Origin: W0P28-013 sp963621145
Lineage (GTDB): Bacteria > Bacteroidota > Bacteroidia > Bacteroidales > Paludibacteraceae
Assembly: GCA_963621145.1 (NCBI GenBank)
Contig: CAVFDI010000012.1
Span: 1 to 35,584 of the forward strand
Direction: 5' to 3'
Length of the DNA: 35,584 bases
Shown: positions 1-7,173 of the stretch, one piece after another
How positions within the stretch are numbered: position 1 is the stretch's first letter
Layout: each line of letters begins with the position of its first letter
Program-made: the position numbers and the translations under genes
The notes under the pieces: generated by a model
Database searches by the model: none
Seen by the model: only the letters and a program-made list of their open reading frames with translations
What the model was told of the DNA's origin: nothing

Positions 1-30
1 TTGTTTGAGCTATGCCGAGCGGAGCAAAAA

Positions 31-100
31 TCAGATGAAATCTGAAATCTGAAATTTGAAATTTGAAATTTGAAATCTGAAATCTGAAATTTGAAATATC
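31..100. repeat. 10-unit heptanucleotide tandem array
   Basis: Ten consecutive 7-bp units fill this stretch exactly. The first is TCAGATG, the last AAATATC, and the eight between are AAATCTG or AAATTTG. The array ends 6 bp before the ATG of the next gene and so occupies its 5' leader. Related arrays with the same units occur at 31673-31693 and 35557-35584, with shorter ones at 17011-17031 and 22791-22804. No promoter is recognisable between it and the left edge of the window. Confidence 0.95.
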
Positions 101-106
101 TACACT

Positions 107-3100
107 ATGAAAACAAACATTCTTAAAAACATGCGTTGGGCCGTGTGCGCGGCTTTGCTGGCAGTGGGAAGCACTGCGTTTGCACTAACTGCTACCTCAA
201 CTTTTACTGGCGTGACTGGTTCGGACGGCAATTTTACATTCACGCAATCATCGTCGAGTACTGCTGGCGTTACATGGACGTCGAATACTAAAATAGCTGA
301 GTATAATAAGGGCACTAGCAGTGTTCGTGTGACGCAGGGAATGTCGGACGCGTATTATATATGGGGCACTGTTCCAAAGGATTGGGTGATTACCAAAATC
401 ACTTTTGTAAACCCTACGAAAAGGTTCTCTGATATCGATTTGGCTTGCTATGTGAATGGCGTGGAATTTTCGGCAGTGAGTGGCGTAAGTTATAGTTACG
501 AAGGCAGTCAATTGAGTAATGGCACTATCAGTATTACTATCCCTAAAAACGGAAAAGTGGGAGGAAACTACATTGCCTTTACTGGTATAACCATTGAGTA
601 TACCACAACGGTAATTCCTACCATTACATGGCCAACCACTACAACGGACTATACCTCGACATCGGGAATTGTGGTAAAATTCTCATGTGATATGGTGGTT
701 CAAAATAGCTCAGGTAACTATGTCGATATCAACGATGCATCAGCCTTGTCGCTGGTGTATGGCGCATTTGGCGTGATGGACGGAACAAGTGCTGAAGATG
801 TTGCATATACGATTGAGGTGAATAGTAAGAATCAAGTCACACTTATGCCGACTGGCGTTGTCGATTGCTCGACTTACTCAGCTTATGTTGGCGGAGAGTT
901 GGTCGCTAGCAGCGGTCATGAGTCTGTCCCAACAAATGAGCGTGACTGGGAATTTTCAACAGTTGCTGAAAACCTCGTTGTTACTGGCAAAACTTCACTC
1001 TTACTGAATGAGACTTTCACCCCAAAAACCGACCTTGTGGTGACGGCCGATGGCGTGGATGTAACCTCGGAATGTACATTTAGCCCCATCTCTACTGCCA
1101 CGGCTAGCACACAGACGCTTACCATAACGCATGGCGCTTGTACCACGAGTGTTGACATTACTGTAAGCCCGCGCACACTTTGCACTATCACTTGGGTGAA
1201 TAATGTAACTAACGAAACTTTAGAATCCAAGGAAGTGTCCCAAGGTATTAGCCTGAGCGAAAGCGGACTAACCACGCTGCCATCGCCATCGCAGAAGGTG
1301 GTAGAGACCGATTGCGGCACAAAATCGTTTGTCGGTTGGAGCAAAACGCAAATTAGCGGTTCTACCGACGAAGCACCTGCACTCATCACCACTAGCAGTG
1401 TGCCAAATGACGATGCTATTACGCTCTACGCCGTCTATGCCGATGGCTCTTCGGCTGCTGGAGGCTGGACAAAAGTAACCTCTATTTCCGAACTCCCTGG
1501 TTTGGTTGGCAAGCAGATATTGTTTGCAAGTCTTGCAAAAAAATATGTAATGGGGAAATTTAATTCTGCTGTGAAAACTACAAATTTTAAGGCAACCTCT
1601 GCTACTATTGCTTCTGATGGGACGCTAACACCAAGTGACGGATATACAGCGGTAACTCTTGGCGGAACTACTGATGCATGGACTTTTTATACTGAAAATG
1701 GCTATCTAAATTGTGGTTCGACTTCGGAAATAAATAAACTGAATCTTGATAATTACATTGGTGATAGTACACAATGGAAAATAACAGAAGCAGGCTCTGA
1801 TCTTTTTGAAATTGTATCCAATAAATCTGTTATAAGAAATCTTTTAAAATATATATATTCTGATAATGGAGGGGGCGTATTCTCATGTTATAAGTCCGCT
1901 AGTAATGGCGCTAGCTATGTGAATATCTATTATAATGCTTCTCGCACTGGCTACATCACCAAATGCCAATGTACTACGCCTACTTGGGAGGGAACGCTGC
2001 CAACGAGCATAGAAAAAGGTTCGACGCTGTCGTTTGGTATTACTTCCAATTCTACGGGAGCTATTACCTACAGTTGCTCCAATTCGAATGTAACCATCAC
2101 GGGCGATAAATTCCAAGTGTCGGCTAGTGGTTCTTACGACATTGTGATAAAACAAGCCGCAGCCAATGGTTTTTGTAAGAAAGAGGATTCACGCACAATG
2201 ACCATTTCTGTTGGTGACTGCTCGGCACAAAGCATCTATTGGGGCGATGGCTCAACGGCAGATTATACAAATTGGAATCATCTTTGTTTTGATGCAGATG
2301 CTAATGAGCGTCACATTTATAACTTTACAATTCCATCGTCTGGCAGCAGGTATATTGTTGGCTGGCAGAATCGTAATGGCGATAAGAGCTCTTTAGCCAA
2401 TTTTAGCGATATGCCATTTGCACTGTTGCAAGACAAGTCTGGTGGATGTAATAAAACCATTGGTTGGGGTACTGGTGTTGGACAAGGCGCAGTTGGCTCA
2501 TTGCGTATTTATCACGATTCTGGCTCTGCAAACTGGTATGTCGGCTTCATTCCCGATGGTTATGTGTTACGCATAGGTACTGATGCGCTTGGCTGGGCTT
2601 CGATGGCATTCACGGCAACAAACGAAAATAAAACCGTGTGGGAAACCGAATTGGTTACGCTCACCGCAAATAATATCGCAAGCAACTATTATGTTGGTCT
2701 GAAAACAAACACTGCTGATGGCTATGTGTGGTGCAACAATAGCGAAACAAAAAAAGTTACAACTATTGGCGTGCGCTCAGCAAACAATTGGAGTGGAAAT
2801 AATCTTTCGTCGTCGTATGTCGGTAAAAAAGGTACATTCCGCATTTGGGCTGATAATTGCGACGGCAAAAACTGGTTGTGCCACTTTGTGCCTTACTACG
2901 ACATCACCTATATGAATGCCGACAACAGCACAGTGTTCGAGACATCGAGCGCAGTTTCGATTGAGGCAACGGACAAGAACATGACAATTATTTCGACTTA
3001 TCCAGAAAAGACTGGCTATCGTTTTGTTGGCTGGAGCGAGACCGCTGGTGCAACCACAGCCACCTACACGGTTGGCGCTTCCATTACGCTTACCAAAAAT

Positions 3101-3892
3101 CATGTGCTTTACCCCGTCTACATTCAGCAGGTTACGCTCACCTACGATGCCAATGGCGGCACGTCGGAGTGCGGCAGTCCGCAGTACGACATCAACAGCA
3201 CGGTCGAACTCTGCACCGAGGTGGAACGTACGGGCTACGCATTCAAAGGCTGGAGCAAGGTGAAAGACGACGCTTCGCAAATTGTTACTAGCAGCATCAC
3301 CATGAACGCCAACCAAACACTCTACGCCATTTGGGAGAAATGTCTCACGGTAACCTATCTCACCTCGGGTCTTACGCTCGATGGCGGCTGCAGCCCCACC
3401 CAAACCACCGATGCTAGCGGCAATGCGCTTGTGGCTGGTAGCAATGTTACGCTCTGTTCCGCGCCAACCTCAAATTCGGGCTATACTTTTATTAAATGGA
3501 AAGTTTCGATGGATGGAGCAGAAACTGAATATGATGCTAATGCCCAAATTACTCTAACGGCTGACGCTACTGTTCAAGCCAAGTGGGATACGCCTGATGT
3601 TATACTCACATTTATCAACCAAGGCGCTGGTGAAAATAATTCATCGCAAGTAACTGTTACTGTGCCGTTGGATACCTACGCTACTGCGCCTTCAACTACT
3701 AATGTACCACAAAGTTGCGATGGCAAACAGTTTATCGGCTGGACTAATCACACATTCGATGATGAAAAATTATACGATTCGGTAGATGCCTTGACAGCTG
3801 CAGGAAAAATATTCATTTCGCCAGGTGAGAAGTTTATGGTTAGCAATACAACGGAAAGAACTTGGTACGCAGTGTTTGGCACACCTGAATAA
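107..3892 (+). CDS. Secreted multi-repeat surface protein with InlB B-type (Listeria-Bacteroides) repeats
   Basis: This 1261-residue protein is probably exported and cell-surface associated; its ligand is unknown. It begins with a signal peptide (residues 1-26: basic N-terminus, hydrophobic core, AFA cleavage site). The C-terminal third holds at least three or four beta-grasp InlB/Listeria-Bacteroides repeats, recognisable by TYDANGGT and GYxFxGWS signatures (about residues 955-1255). A more distant one lies near 360-450 (FVGWSKTQ, ITLYAVYADG). Residues about 465-617 form a distinct Tyr/Asn/Ser-rich segment encoded by more AT-rich DNA. The middle (about 700-950) is Trp/Gly/Asn-rich and contains two similar blocks. 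I see no C-terminal T9SS sorting domain, sortase motif or membrane anchor, so how it is held at the surface is unclear. The ATG at 107 is preferred because the signal peptide starts there. A terminator follows, so it is probably monocistronic. Confidence 0.9.
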   Translation: MKTNILKNMRWAVCAALLAVGSTAFALTATSTFTGVTGSDGNFTFTQSSSSTAGVTWTSNTKIAEYNKGTSSVRVTQGMSDAYYIWGTVPKDWVITKITFVNPTKRFSDIDLACYVNGVEFSAVSGVSYSYEGSQLSNGTISITIPKNGKVGGNYIAFTGITIEYTTTVIPTITWPTTTTDYTSTSGIVVKFSCDMVVQNSSGNYVDINDASALSLVYGAFGVMDGTSAEDVAYTIEVNSKNQVTLMPTGVVDCSTYSAYVGGELVASSGHESVPTNERDWEFSTVAENLVVTGKTSLLLNETFTPKTDLVVTADGVDVTSECTFSPISTATASTQTLTITHGACTTSVDITVSPRTLCTITWVNNVTNETLESKEVSQGISLSESGLTTLPSPSQKVVETDCGTKSFVGWSKTQISGSTDEAPALITTSSVPNDDAITLYAVYADGSSAAGGWTKVTSISELPGLVGKQILFASLAKKYVMGKFNSAVKTTNFKATSATIASDGTLTPSDGYTAVTLGGTTDAWTFYTENGYLNCGSTSEINKLNLDNYIGDSTQWKITEAGSDLFEIVSNKSVIRNLLKYIYSDNGGGVFSCYKSASNGASYVNIYYNASRTGYITKCQCTTPTWEGTLPTSIEKGSTLSFGITSNSTGAITYSCSNSNVTITGDKFQVSASGSYDIVIKQAAANGFCKKEDSRTMTISVGDCSAQSIYWGDGSTADYTNWNHLCFDADANERHIYNFTIPSSGSRYIVGWQNRNGDKSSLANFSDMPFALLQDKSGGCNKTIGWGTGVGQGAVGSLRIYHDSGSANWYVGFIPDGYVLRIGTDALGWASMAFTATNENKTVWETELVTLTANNIASNYYVGLKTNTADGYVWCNNSETKKVTTIGVRSANNWSGNNLSSSYVGKKGTFRIWADNCDGKNWLCHFVPYYDITYMNADNSTVFETSSAVSIEATDKNMTIISTYPEKTGYRFVGWSETAGATTATYTVGASITLTKNHVLYPVYIQQVTLTYDANGGTSECGSPQYDINSTVELCTEVERTGYAFKGWSKVKDDASQIVTSSITMNANQTLYAIWEKCLTVTYLTSGLTLDGGCSPTQTTDASGNALVAGSNVTLCSAPTSNSGYTFIKWKVSMDGAETEYDANAQITLTADATVQAKWDTPDVILTFINQGAGENNSSQVTVTVPLDTYATAPSTTNVPQSCDGKQFIGWTNHTFDDEKLYDSVDALTAAGKIFISPGEKFMVSNTTERTWYAVFGTPE

Positions 3893-3924
3893 TAACTTAG
3901 TAACTTAATGATTTAATGACATAA
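3893..3924. repeat. 4-unit octanucleotide tandem array after a stop codon
   Basis: Four degenerate 8-bp units (TAACTTAG, TAACTTAA, TGATTTAA, TGACATAA) start at the base following the stop codon of the surface-protein gene. The period matches the 8-bp arrays upstream of parE (31606-31637) and ftsA (34733-34772), but the unit sequence differs. Confidence 0.75.
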
Positions 3925-3928
3925 TAAA

Positions 3929-3963
3929 GGGAGGCGAACTTTTGTGGGTTCGCTTCTCTTTTG
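3929..3963 (+). terminator. Rho-independent terminator of the surface-protein gene
   Basis: A hairpin with arms GAGGCGAAC and GTTCGCTTC (one G-T pair) and a short loop is followed by a pyrimidine/T-rich tract (TCTTTTG). It lies about 40 bp after the stop codon at 3892. Confidence 0.7.
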
Positions 3964-4016
3964 TTCTTTGTGGGTGTTTTGTAACACCGCGTGCGTCATT
4001 GGGCTTTGGGACGAAA

Positions 4017-4044
4017 ATAGGGACGTGGCATGCCGCGTCCCTAT
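4017..4044. repeat. Dispersed palindromic element, copy 1
   Basis: A 28-bp near-perfect palindrome: arms ATAGGGACG and CGTCCCTAT around a TGGCATGCCG centre. Only one position breaks the symmetry, and it would form a G-U pair in RNA. It is nearly identical to copy 2 (25230-25259) and related to those at 29644-29662 and 32214-32241. This copy lies 57 bp downstream of the fumarase gene on the minus strand. A degenerate half-site (CACCGCGTGCGTC) near 3985-3997 resembles the arm of the 29644 copy. Confidence 0.9.
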
Positions 4045-4049
4045 CGTCT

Positions 4050-4073
4050 TTGGGTGAATGATTATTCGCCCAA
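4050..4073 (-). terminator. Hairpin downstream of fumarase, weak terminator candidate
   Basis: Arms TTGGGTGAAT and ATTCGCCCAA form a 10-bp stem with one G-T pair and a 4-base loop, 28 bp past the fumarase stop codon. There is no clear T-run on the minus strand directly after it, so termination may depend on this hairpin together with the adjacent palindromic element. Confidence 0.4.
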
Positions 4074-4100
4074 GTTTCAAATATTCAATCTGGAATTTTC

Positions 4101-5741
4101 TTACTTGCAAGCGCAACAGCGTGGTTTCAGTTGTTTGAAGAAATCGTTGCCTTTGTCGTCGACCAAGATGAAGGCGGGGAAATCTTCTACTTCAATTTTC
4201 CAAATGGCTTCCATGCCGAGTTCGGGGTATTCCACACATTCGATGCTCTTGATGTTGTTTTGTGCCAATATGGCAGCAGGTCCGCCAATGGAGCCGAGGT
4301 AGAAACCGCCATGTTTTTTGCATGCGTCGGTAACGGCTTGGCTGCGGTTGCCTTTGGCCAGCATTATCATGGAGCCGCCGTGGTCTTGGAACTCGTCGAC
4401 ATACGGATCCATGCGGCCTGCGGTGGTTGGCCCCATCGAGCCGCAAGCCATGCCAGCGGGCGTTTTGGCTGGGCCAGCGTAGTAAATCGGGTGATCTTTG
4501 ATGTACTGCGGCAAGTCTTCGCCAGCATCGAGGCGGGCTTTCAGTTTGGCGTGTGCAATGTCGCGCCCAACTATGATGGTGCCGTTCAGGCTCAGGCGCG
4601 TGGCGACGGGATATTTTGTGAGTTCTGCCAAGATATTTTTCATTGGCTGATTCAGATTTATCTTCACTGCATTGCCTTCGCCAGCGTTGCGCAGTTCGGC
4701 AGGAATGAGTTCGCTTGGGTTGTCGTCGAGTTTCTCAATCCAGATGCCATCTTTGTTGATTTTGCACTTGATGTTGCGGTCGGCCGAGCAGCTCACGCCC
4801 AAGCCTATTGGGCAGCTGGCGCCGTGGCGTGGCAGACGCACAATGCGCACATCGTGAGCCATATATTTTCCGCCAAATTGTGCGCCAAGACCTATTTTGT
4901 GTGCCTCGTCTAGCACGCGTTTTTCGAGTTCAACATCGCGGAAAGCGCGTCCGTATTCGTTGCCTGTGGTTGGTAGCGAGTCGTAGTAGTGCGTTGAGGC
5001 GAGTTTCACAGTCAGCAGATTTTTTTCGGCCGATGTGCCGCCAATCACAAAAGCGATGTGGTATGGTGGACAGGCTGCAGTGCCGAGCGTTTTCATCTTT
5101 TCGATGAGGAAAGGCACTAGCGTGTCGGGATTTTGAATGCGCGCTTTGGTCTCTTGGTAAAGGTATGTTTTGTTGGCCGAGCCGCCGCCTTTGGTCACGC
5201 ACAAAAAGCGATATTCCATGCCTTCGGTGGCCTCGAGGTCGATTTGCGCAGGCAGGTTGCATTTGGTGTTCACCTCGTCGTACATGGTGAGCGGTGCATT
5301 TTGCGAATAGCGCAGATTTTCTTCGGTGTATGTCTTGAAAACACCCAGCGAGAGTGCCTCTTCGTCGCAGTAGCCAGTCCACACTTGCTGACCTTTTTCG
5401 CCGTGAATGATGGCGGTGCCAGTGTCTTGGCAGAGCGGTAGTTGACCTTTCACAGCCACTTCGGCGTTACGCAGAAAGGTGAGTGCCACGTAGCGGTCGT
5501 TGTCGCTGGCTTCGGGGTCTGACAGTATTTTTGCCACCTGCAGATTGTGCGAGCGGCGCAGCATGAACGACACATCGCGGAAGGCGGCGTTTGCCATTTT
5601 TGTGAGGCCCTCTTTTTCGATTTTCAAGATGGGTTTGCCCTCAAATTCGCCCACCGACACATGGTCTTTGGTGAGCAGGTAGTACTCGGTAGTGTCCTCG
5701 CCCAGCGGGAACATCGGTTGATAGTGAAATTCGGTTGCCAT
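4101..5741 (-). CDS. fumA: Class I fumarate hydratase (iron-sulfur, oxygen-sensitive type)
   Basis: The enzyme reversibly hydrates fumarate to L-malate in the cytosol. In anaerobic Bacteroidales this step belongs to the reductive branch leading to succinate. The 546-residue length is typical of fused class I fumarases. Three cysteines expected to hold a [4Fe-4S] cluster are visible: C104 in PLCQDTGTA, one in AACPPYHIAF (about 223) and one in CPIGLGVSCSADR (about 317). The C-terminal beta-domain carries the family signature GSMGPTTAGRMD with the following DEFQDHGGS. I chose the ATG at 5741 (MATEFHYQP); a longer reading frame to 5786 would add a poorly conserved extension overlapping a TATTTTTG promoter-like box. 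The gene stands alone, convergent with the surface-protein gene. Substrate specificity within the class I hydro-lyase family is inferred from overall similarity. Confidence 0.95.
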   Translation of the reverse strand: MATEFHYQPMFPLGEDTTEYYLLTKDHVSVGEFEGKPILKIEKEGLTKMANAAFRDVSFMLRRSHNLQVAKILSDPEASDNDRYVALTFLRNAEVAVKGQLPLCQDTGTAIIHGEKGQQVWTGYCDEEALSLGVFKTYTEENLRYSQNAPLTMYDEVNTKCNLPAQIDLEATEGMEYRFLCVTKGGGSANKTYLYQETKARIQNPDTLVPFLIEKMKTLGTAACPPYHIAFVIGGTSAEKNLLTVKLASTHYYDSLPTTGNEYGRAFRDVELEKRVLDEAHKIGLGAQFGGKYMAHDVRIVRLPRHGASCPIGLGVSCSADRNIKCKINKDGIWIEKLDDNPSELIPAELRNAGEGNAVKINLNQPMKNILAELTKYPVATRLSLNGTIIVGRDIAHAKLKARLDAGEDLPQYIKDHPIYYAGPAKTPAGMACGSMGPTTAGRMDPYVDEFQDHGGSMIMLAKGNRSQAVTDACKKHGGFYLGSIGGPAAILAQNNIKSIECVEYPELGMEAIWKIEVEDFPAFILVDDKGNDFFKQLKPRCCACK

Positions 5742-5764
5742 AATCGTTTTTTGATATTGGACTG

Positions 5765-5772
5765 CAAAAATA
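5765..5772 (-). promoter_or_regulatory. Possible -7 element of the fumarase gene
   Basis: Read on the minus strand this is TATTTTTG, matching the Bacteroidota -7 consensus TAnnTTTG, 23 bp before the ATG at 5741. No TTG is found at the expected -33 spacing, so this is a partial match only. Confidence 0.35.
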
Positions 5773-5798
5773 CAAAAAATAATCATTCGGCGGAGTGT

Positions 5799-5836
5799 GA
5801 AAGTGTATAAAGTGAAAAGTCTGTAAAGTAAAAGTG
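5799..5836. repeat. Irregular AAAGT-core repeats and 17-bp dispersed repeat
   Basis: The core AAAGT recurs five times at 6-9 bp spacing. The first 17 bp (5799-5815, GAAAGTGTATAAAGTGA) recur exactly at 6585-6601, on the other side of the lipoprotein gene. A variant, GAAAGTTTATAAAG, lies at 23757-23770. Confidence 0.75.
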
Positions 5837-5924
5837 GTTTGTGAGTGATCGATTAAGTATTGGCTTGCTTGGACAATTTGTGTTCATTCTATCATCTATG
5901 TTCTTAAAATCTAGTTCTTGCTAC

Positions 5925-5954
5925 TTGTCACTTGCTACTATTTTTGTACCTTTG
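5925..5954 (+). promoter_or_regulatory. Bacteroidota-type promoter for the lipoprotein gene at 5977
   Basis: TTG at 5925-5927, a 19-bp spacer and TACCTTTG at 5947-5954 match the TTG / TAnnTTTG consensus. The start codon is 22 bp further on. Confidence 0.8.
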
Positions 5955-5976
5955 CAGCGGTAAAACTTGAAAAGAG

Positions 5977-6561
5977 ATGAAATCGACGATACGAATTTTT
6001 GCTCTATGTGCGATGGCTGGCCTGTTTTCGGCTTGCAAAAACGACTTGAACGAGCCAATCAACTACAATATTGTGGAAGATGTGCAATCCTATTTTACAA
6101 TGTCGAAACGCGAGATGCGGCGGGCGTTGCGGCGCAATTACGGTGCAGTGTTGGAACATTCGGATCAGATGCGTGGGCGCAGTCGTACGCAGACGATCAC
6201 CATCAATTTCAACGACTACGACGAACCGTATCAAATTCGCTACGAGAGGCGAAAAGTTCTGCGCTCGCTCGACGAAACGGCTGCGGTTGCGCTGCAACTT
6301 TCGGGCGACATTCATGCTTATTACACCGCGACGGAACCAGCCCAATTTCATCATGCAGAGATAGATTTTGACAATGCAGAAGCTGTGCATTTTTCTGATT
6401 ATCAGAATTTTAGTGATAGCTTGGCAATTTTTTCAGGCTCGTTTGATGAGGCCTCGGCGCAATACGATTCGCTAGACGATACCGAACATGGTTGGAGTGT
6501 CGATTTTGAAGATGTGTCGGACAATAAATTTGAGTTTGTTCTGACTAAAAACGCCAACTGA
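5977..6561 (+). CDS. Small predicted lipoprotein of unknown function
   Basis: I do not recognise this 194-residue protein. It has a type II signal peptide with lipobox LFSAC (Cys20), so it should be a lipid-anchored envelope protein. The mature part is rich in Asp/Glu, Arg and Tyr. It contains a basic stretch (MSKREMRRALRRNYG, about residues 46-60) followed by beta-rich sequence (TQTITINFNDYDEPYQIRY). The acidic C-terminal half has several Ser-Asp-rich stretches and no membrane segment. A strong promoter match lies at 5925-5954, and a terminator hairpin at 6643-6676 is shared with the convergent gene, so it is a single-gene unit. Copies of a 17-bp repeat lie on both sides of it (5799-5815, 6585-6601). 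The ATG is chosen because the signal peptide starts there. Confidence 0.8.
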   Translation: MKSTIRIFALCAMAGLFSACKNDLNEPINYNIVEDVQSYFTMSKREMRRALRRNYGAVLEHSDQMRGRSRTQTITINFNDYDEPYQIRYERRKVLRSLDETAAVALQLSGDIHAYYTATEPAQFHHAEIDFDNAEAVHFSDYQNFSDSLAIFSGSFDEASAQYDSLDDTEHGWSVDFEDVSDNKFEFVLTKNAN

Positions 6562-6642
6562 CAGAGCGGTGAGATGAATAAGTCGAAAGTGTATAAAGTG
6601 AGTGGCTGAGGTTTTTGGAACAAGCAATTCAACGATAATAAC

Positions 6643-6676
6643 AACGAGGCTGATTTCGTGTGAAATCAGCCTCGTT
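6643..6676. terminator. Bidirectional terminator hairpin
   Basis: A perfect 15-bp stem (AACGAGGCTGATTTC with GAAATCAGCCTCGTT) around a 4-base loop lies between the convergent lipoprotein genes (stops at 6561 and 6694). The T/A-rich ends are short but the stem is very strong. Confidence 0.85.
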
Positions 6677-6693
6677 TGTATCAGTATCGTTCG

Positions 6694-7167
6694 TTATTCG
6701 TGCGTAGAGAAATCGGCAACGAATGGTTTTTCTACTGTGCCTAGCCGCTCGTCGGGCGTGTAGGTGAATGCCGCTTTGCACACATAGATGTAGCGCGAGG
6801 CAGCGTTGTAGTAGCGCAGTGTCACGGGGAATTGTTGCGGACTTGCGCTCGGCTTCACTATGTAGAGGAAGAATAGCGGCACATCGTTGAACATCTGAAT
6901 TGATGCCACGCCGCAGCATTGGTCCTCCCAAAAGGCTGCTACAAGGTCGGTGGTGTCGGCCTCGTTCACGAGCGAGTTGTTGAGCGTGCCAGTGATGGTC
7001 ATGGAGTATTCGAGGTTGGAGGTGTCCTCCACAACCCATGTTGGGCGGTCGTGCTGCGGATAGGTTATCACAGGCTCGCTCGCCCTCTTTTTCTTGCACG
7101 AAAAACAGCCAATAGCCAGTGTTGCCACGATGGCGACGAACAGAATTTTCTCGATTTTATTTTTCAT
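6694..7167 (-). CDS. Small lipoprotein with a domain related to the upstream giant protein
   Basis: The 157-residue protein has a lipoprotein-like signal (residues 1-20, candidate lipid Cys21 in LAIGC, second Cys24) followed by a basic KKKR stretch. Residues about 54-155 resemble residues about 2770-2880 of the giant protein encoded immediately upstream. Matching blocks in the same order are YSMTITG/LSMNLIG, TDLVAAFWEDQCCG/NDIVAAFVDNRCVG and VTLRYYNAASRYIYV/VQMRLWRASTGTIYI. The start codon lies 6 bp after the giant gene's stop codon, so the two are almost certainly co-transcribed and possibly translationally coupled. Inference: the lipoprotein may be a membrane-anchored partner of the secreted protein, or a duplicated domain kept as a separate subunit. 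The function of the domain is unknown to me. Confidence 0.85.
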   Translation of the reverse strand: MKNKIEKILFVAIVATLAIGCFSCKKKRASEPVITYPQHDRPTWVVEDTSNLEYSMTITGTLNNSLVNEADTTDLVAAFWEDQCCGVASIQMFNDVPLFFLYIVKPSASPQQFPVTLRYYNAASRYIYVCKAAFTYTPDERLGTVEKPFVADFSTHE

Positions 7168-7173
7168 GATGGT

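Noticed and set aside
31..100. CRISPR-like array
   Set aside because: Units are 7 bp with no spacers; it is a simple tandem array.
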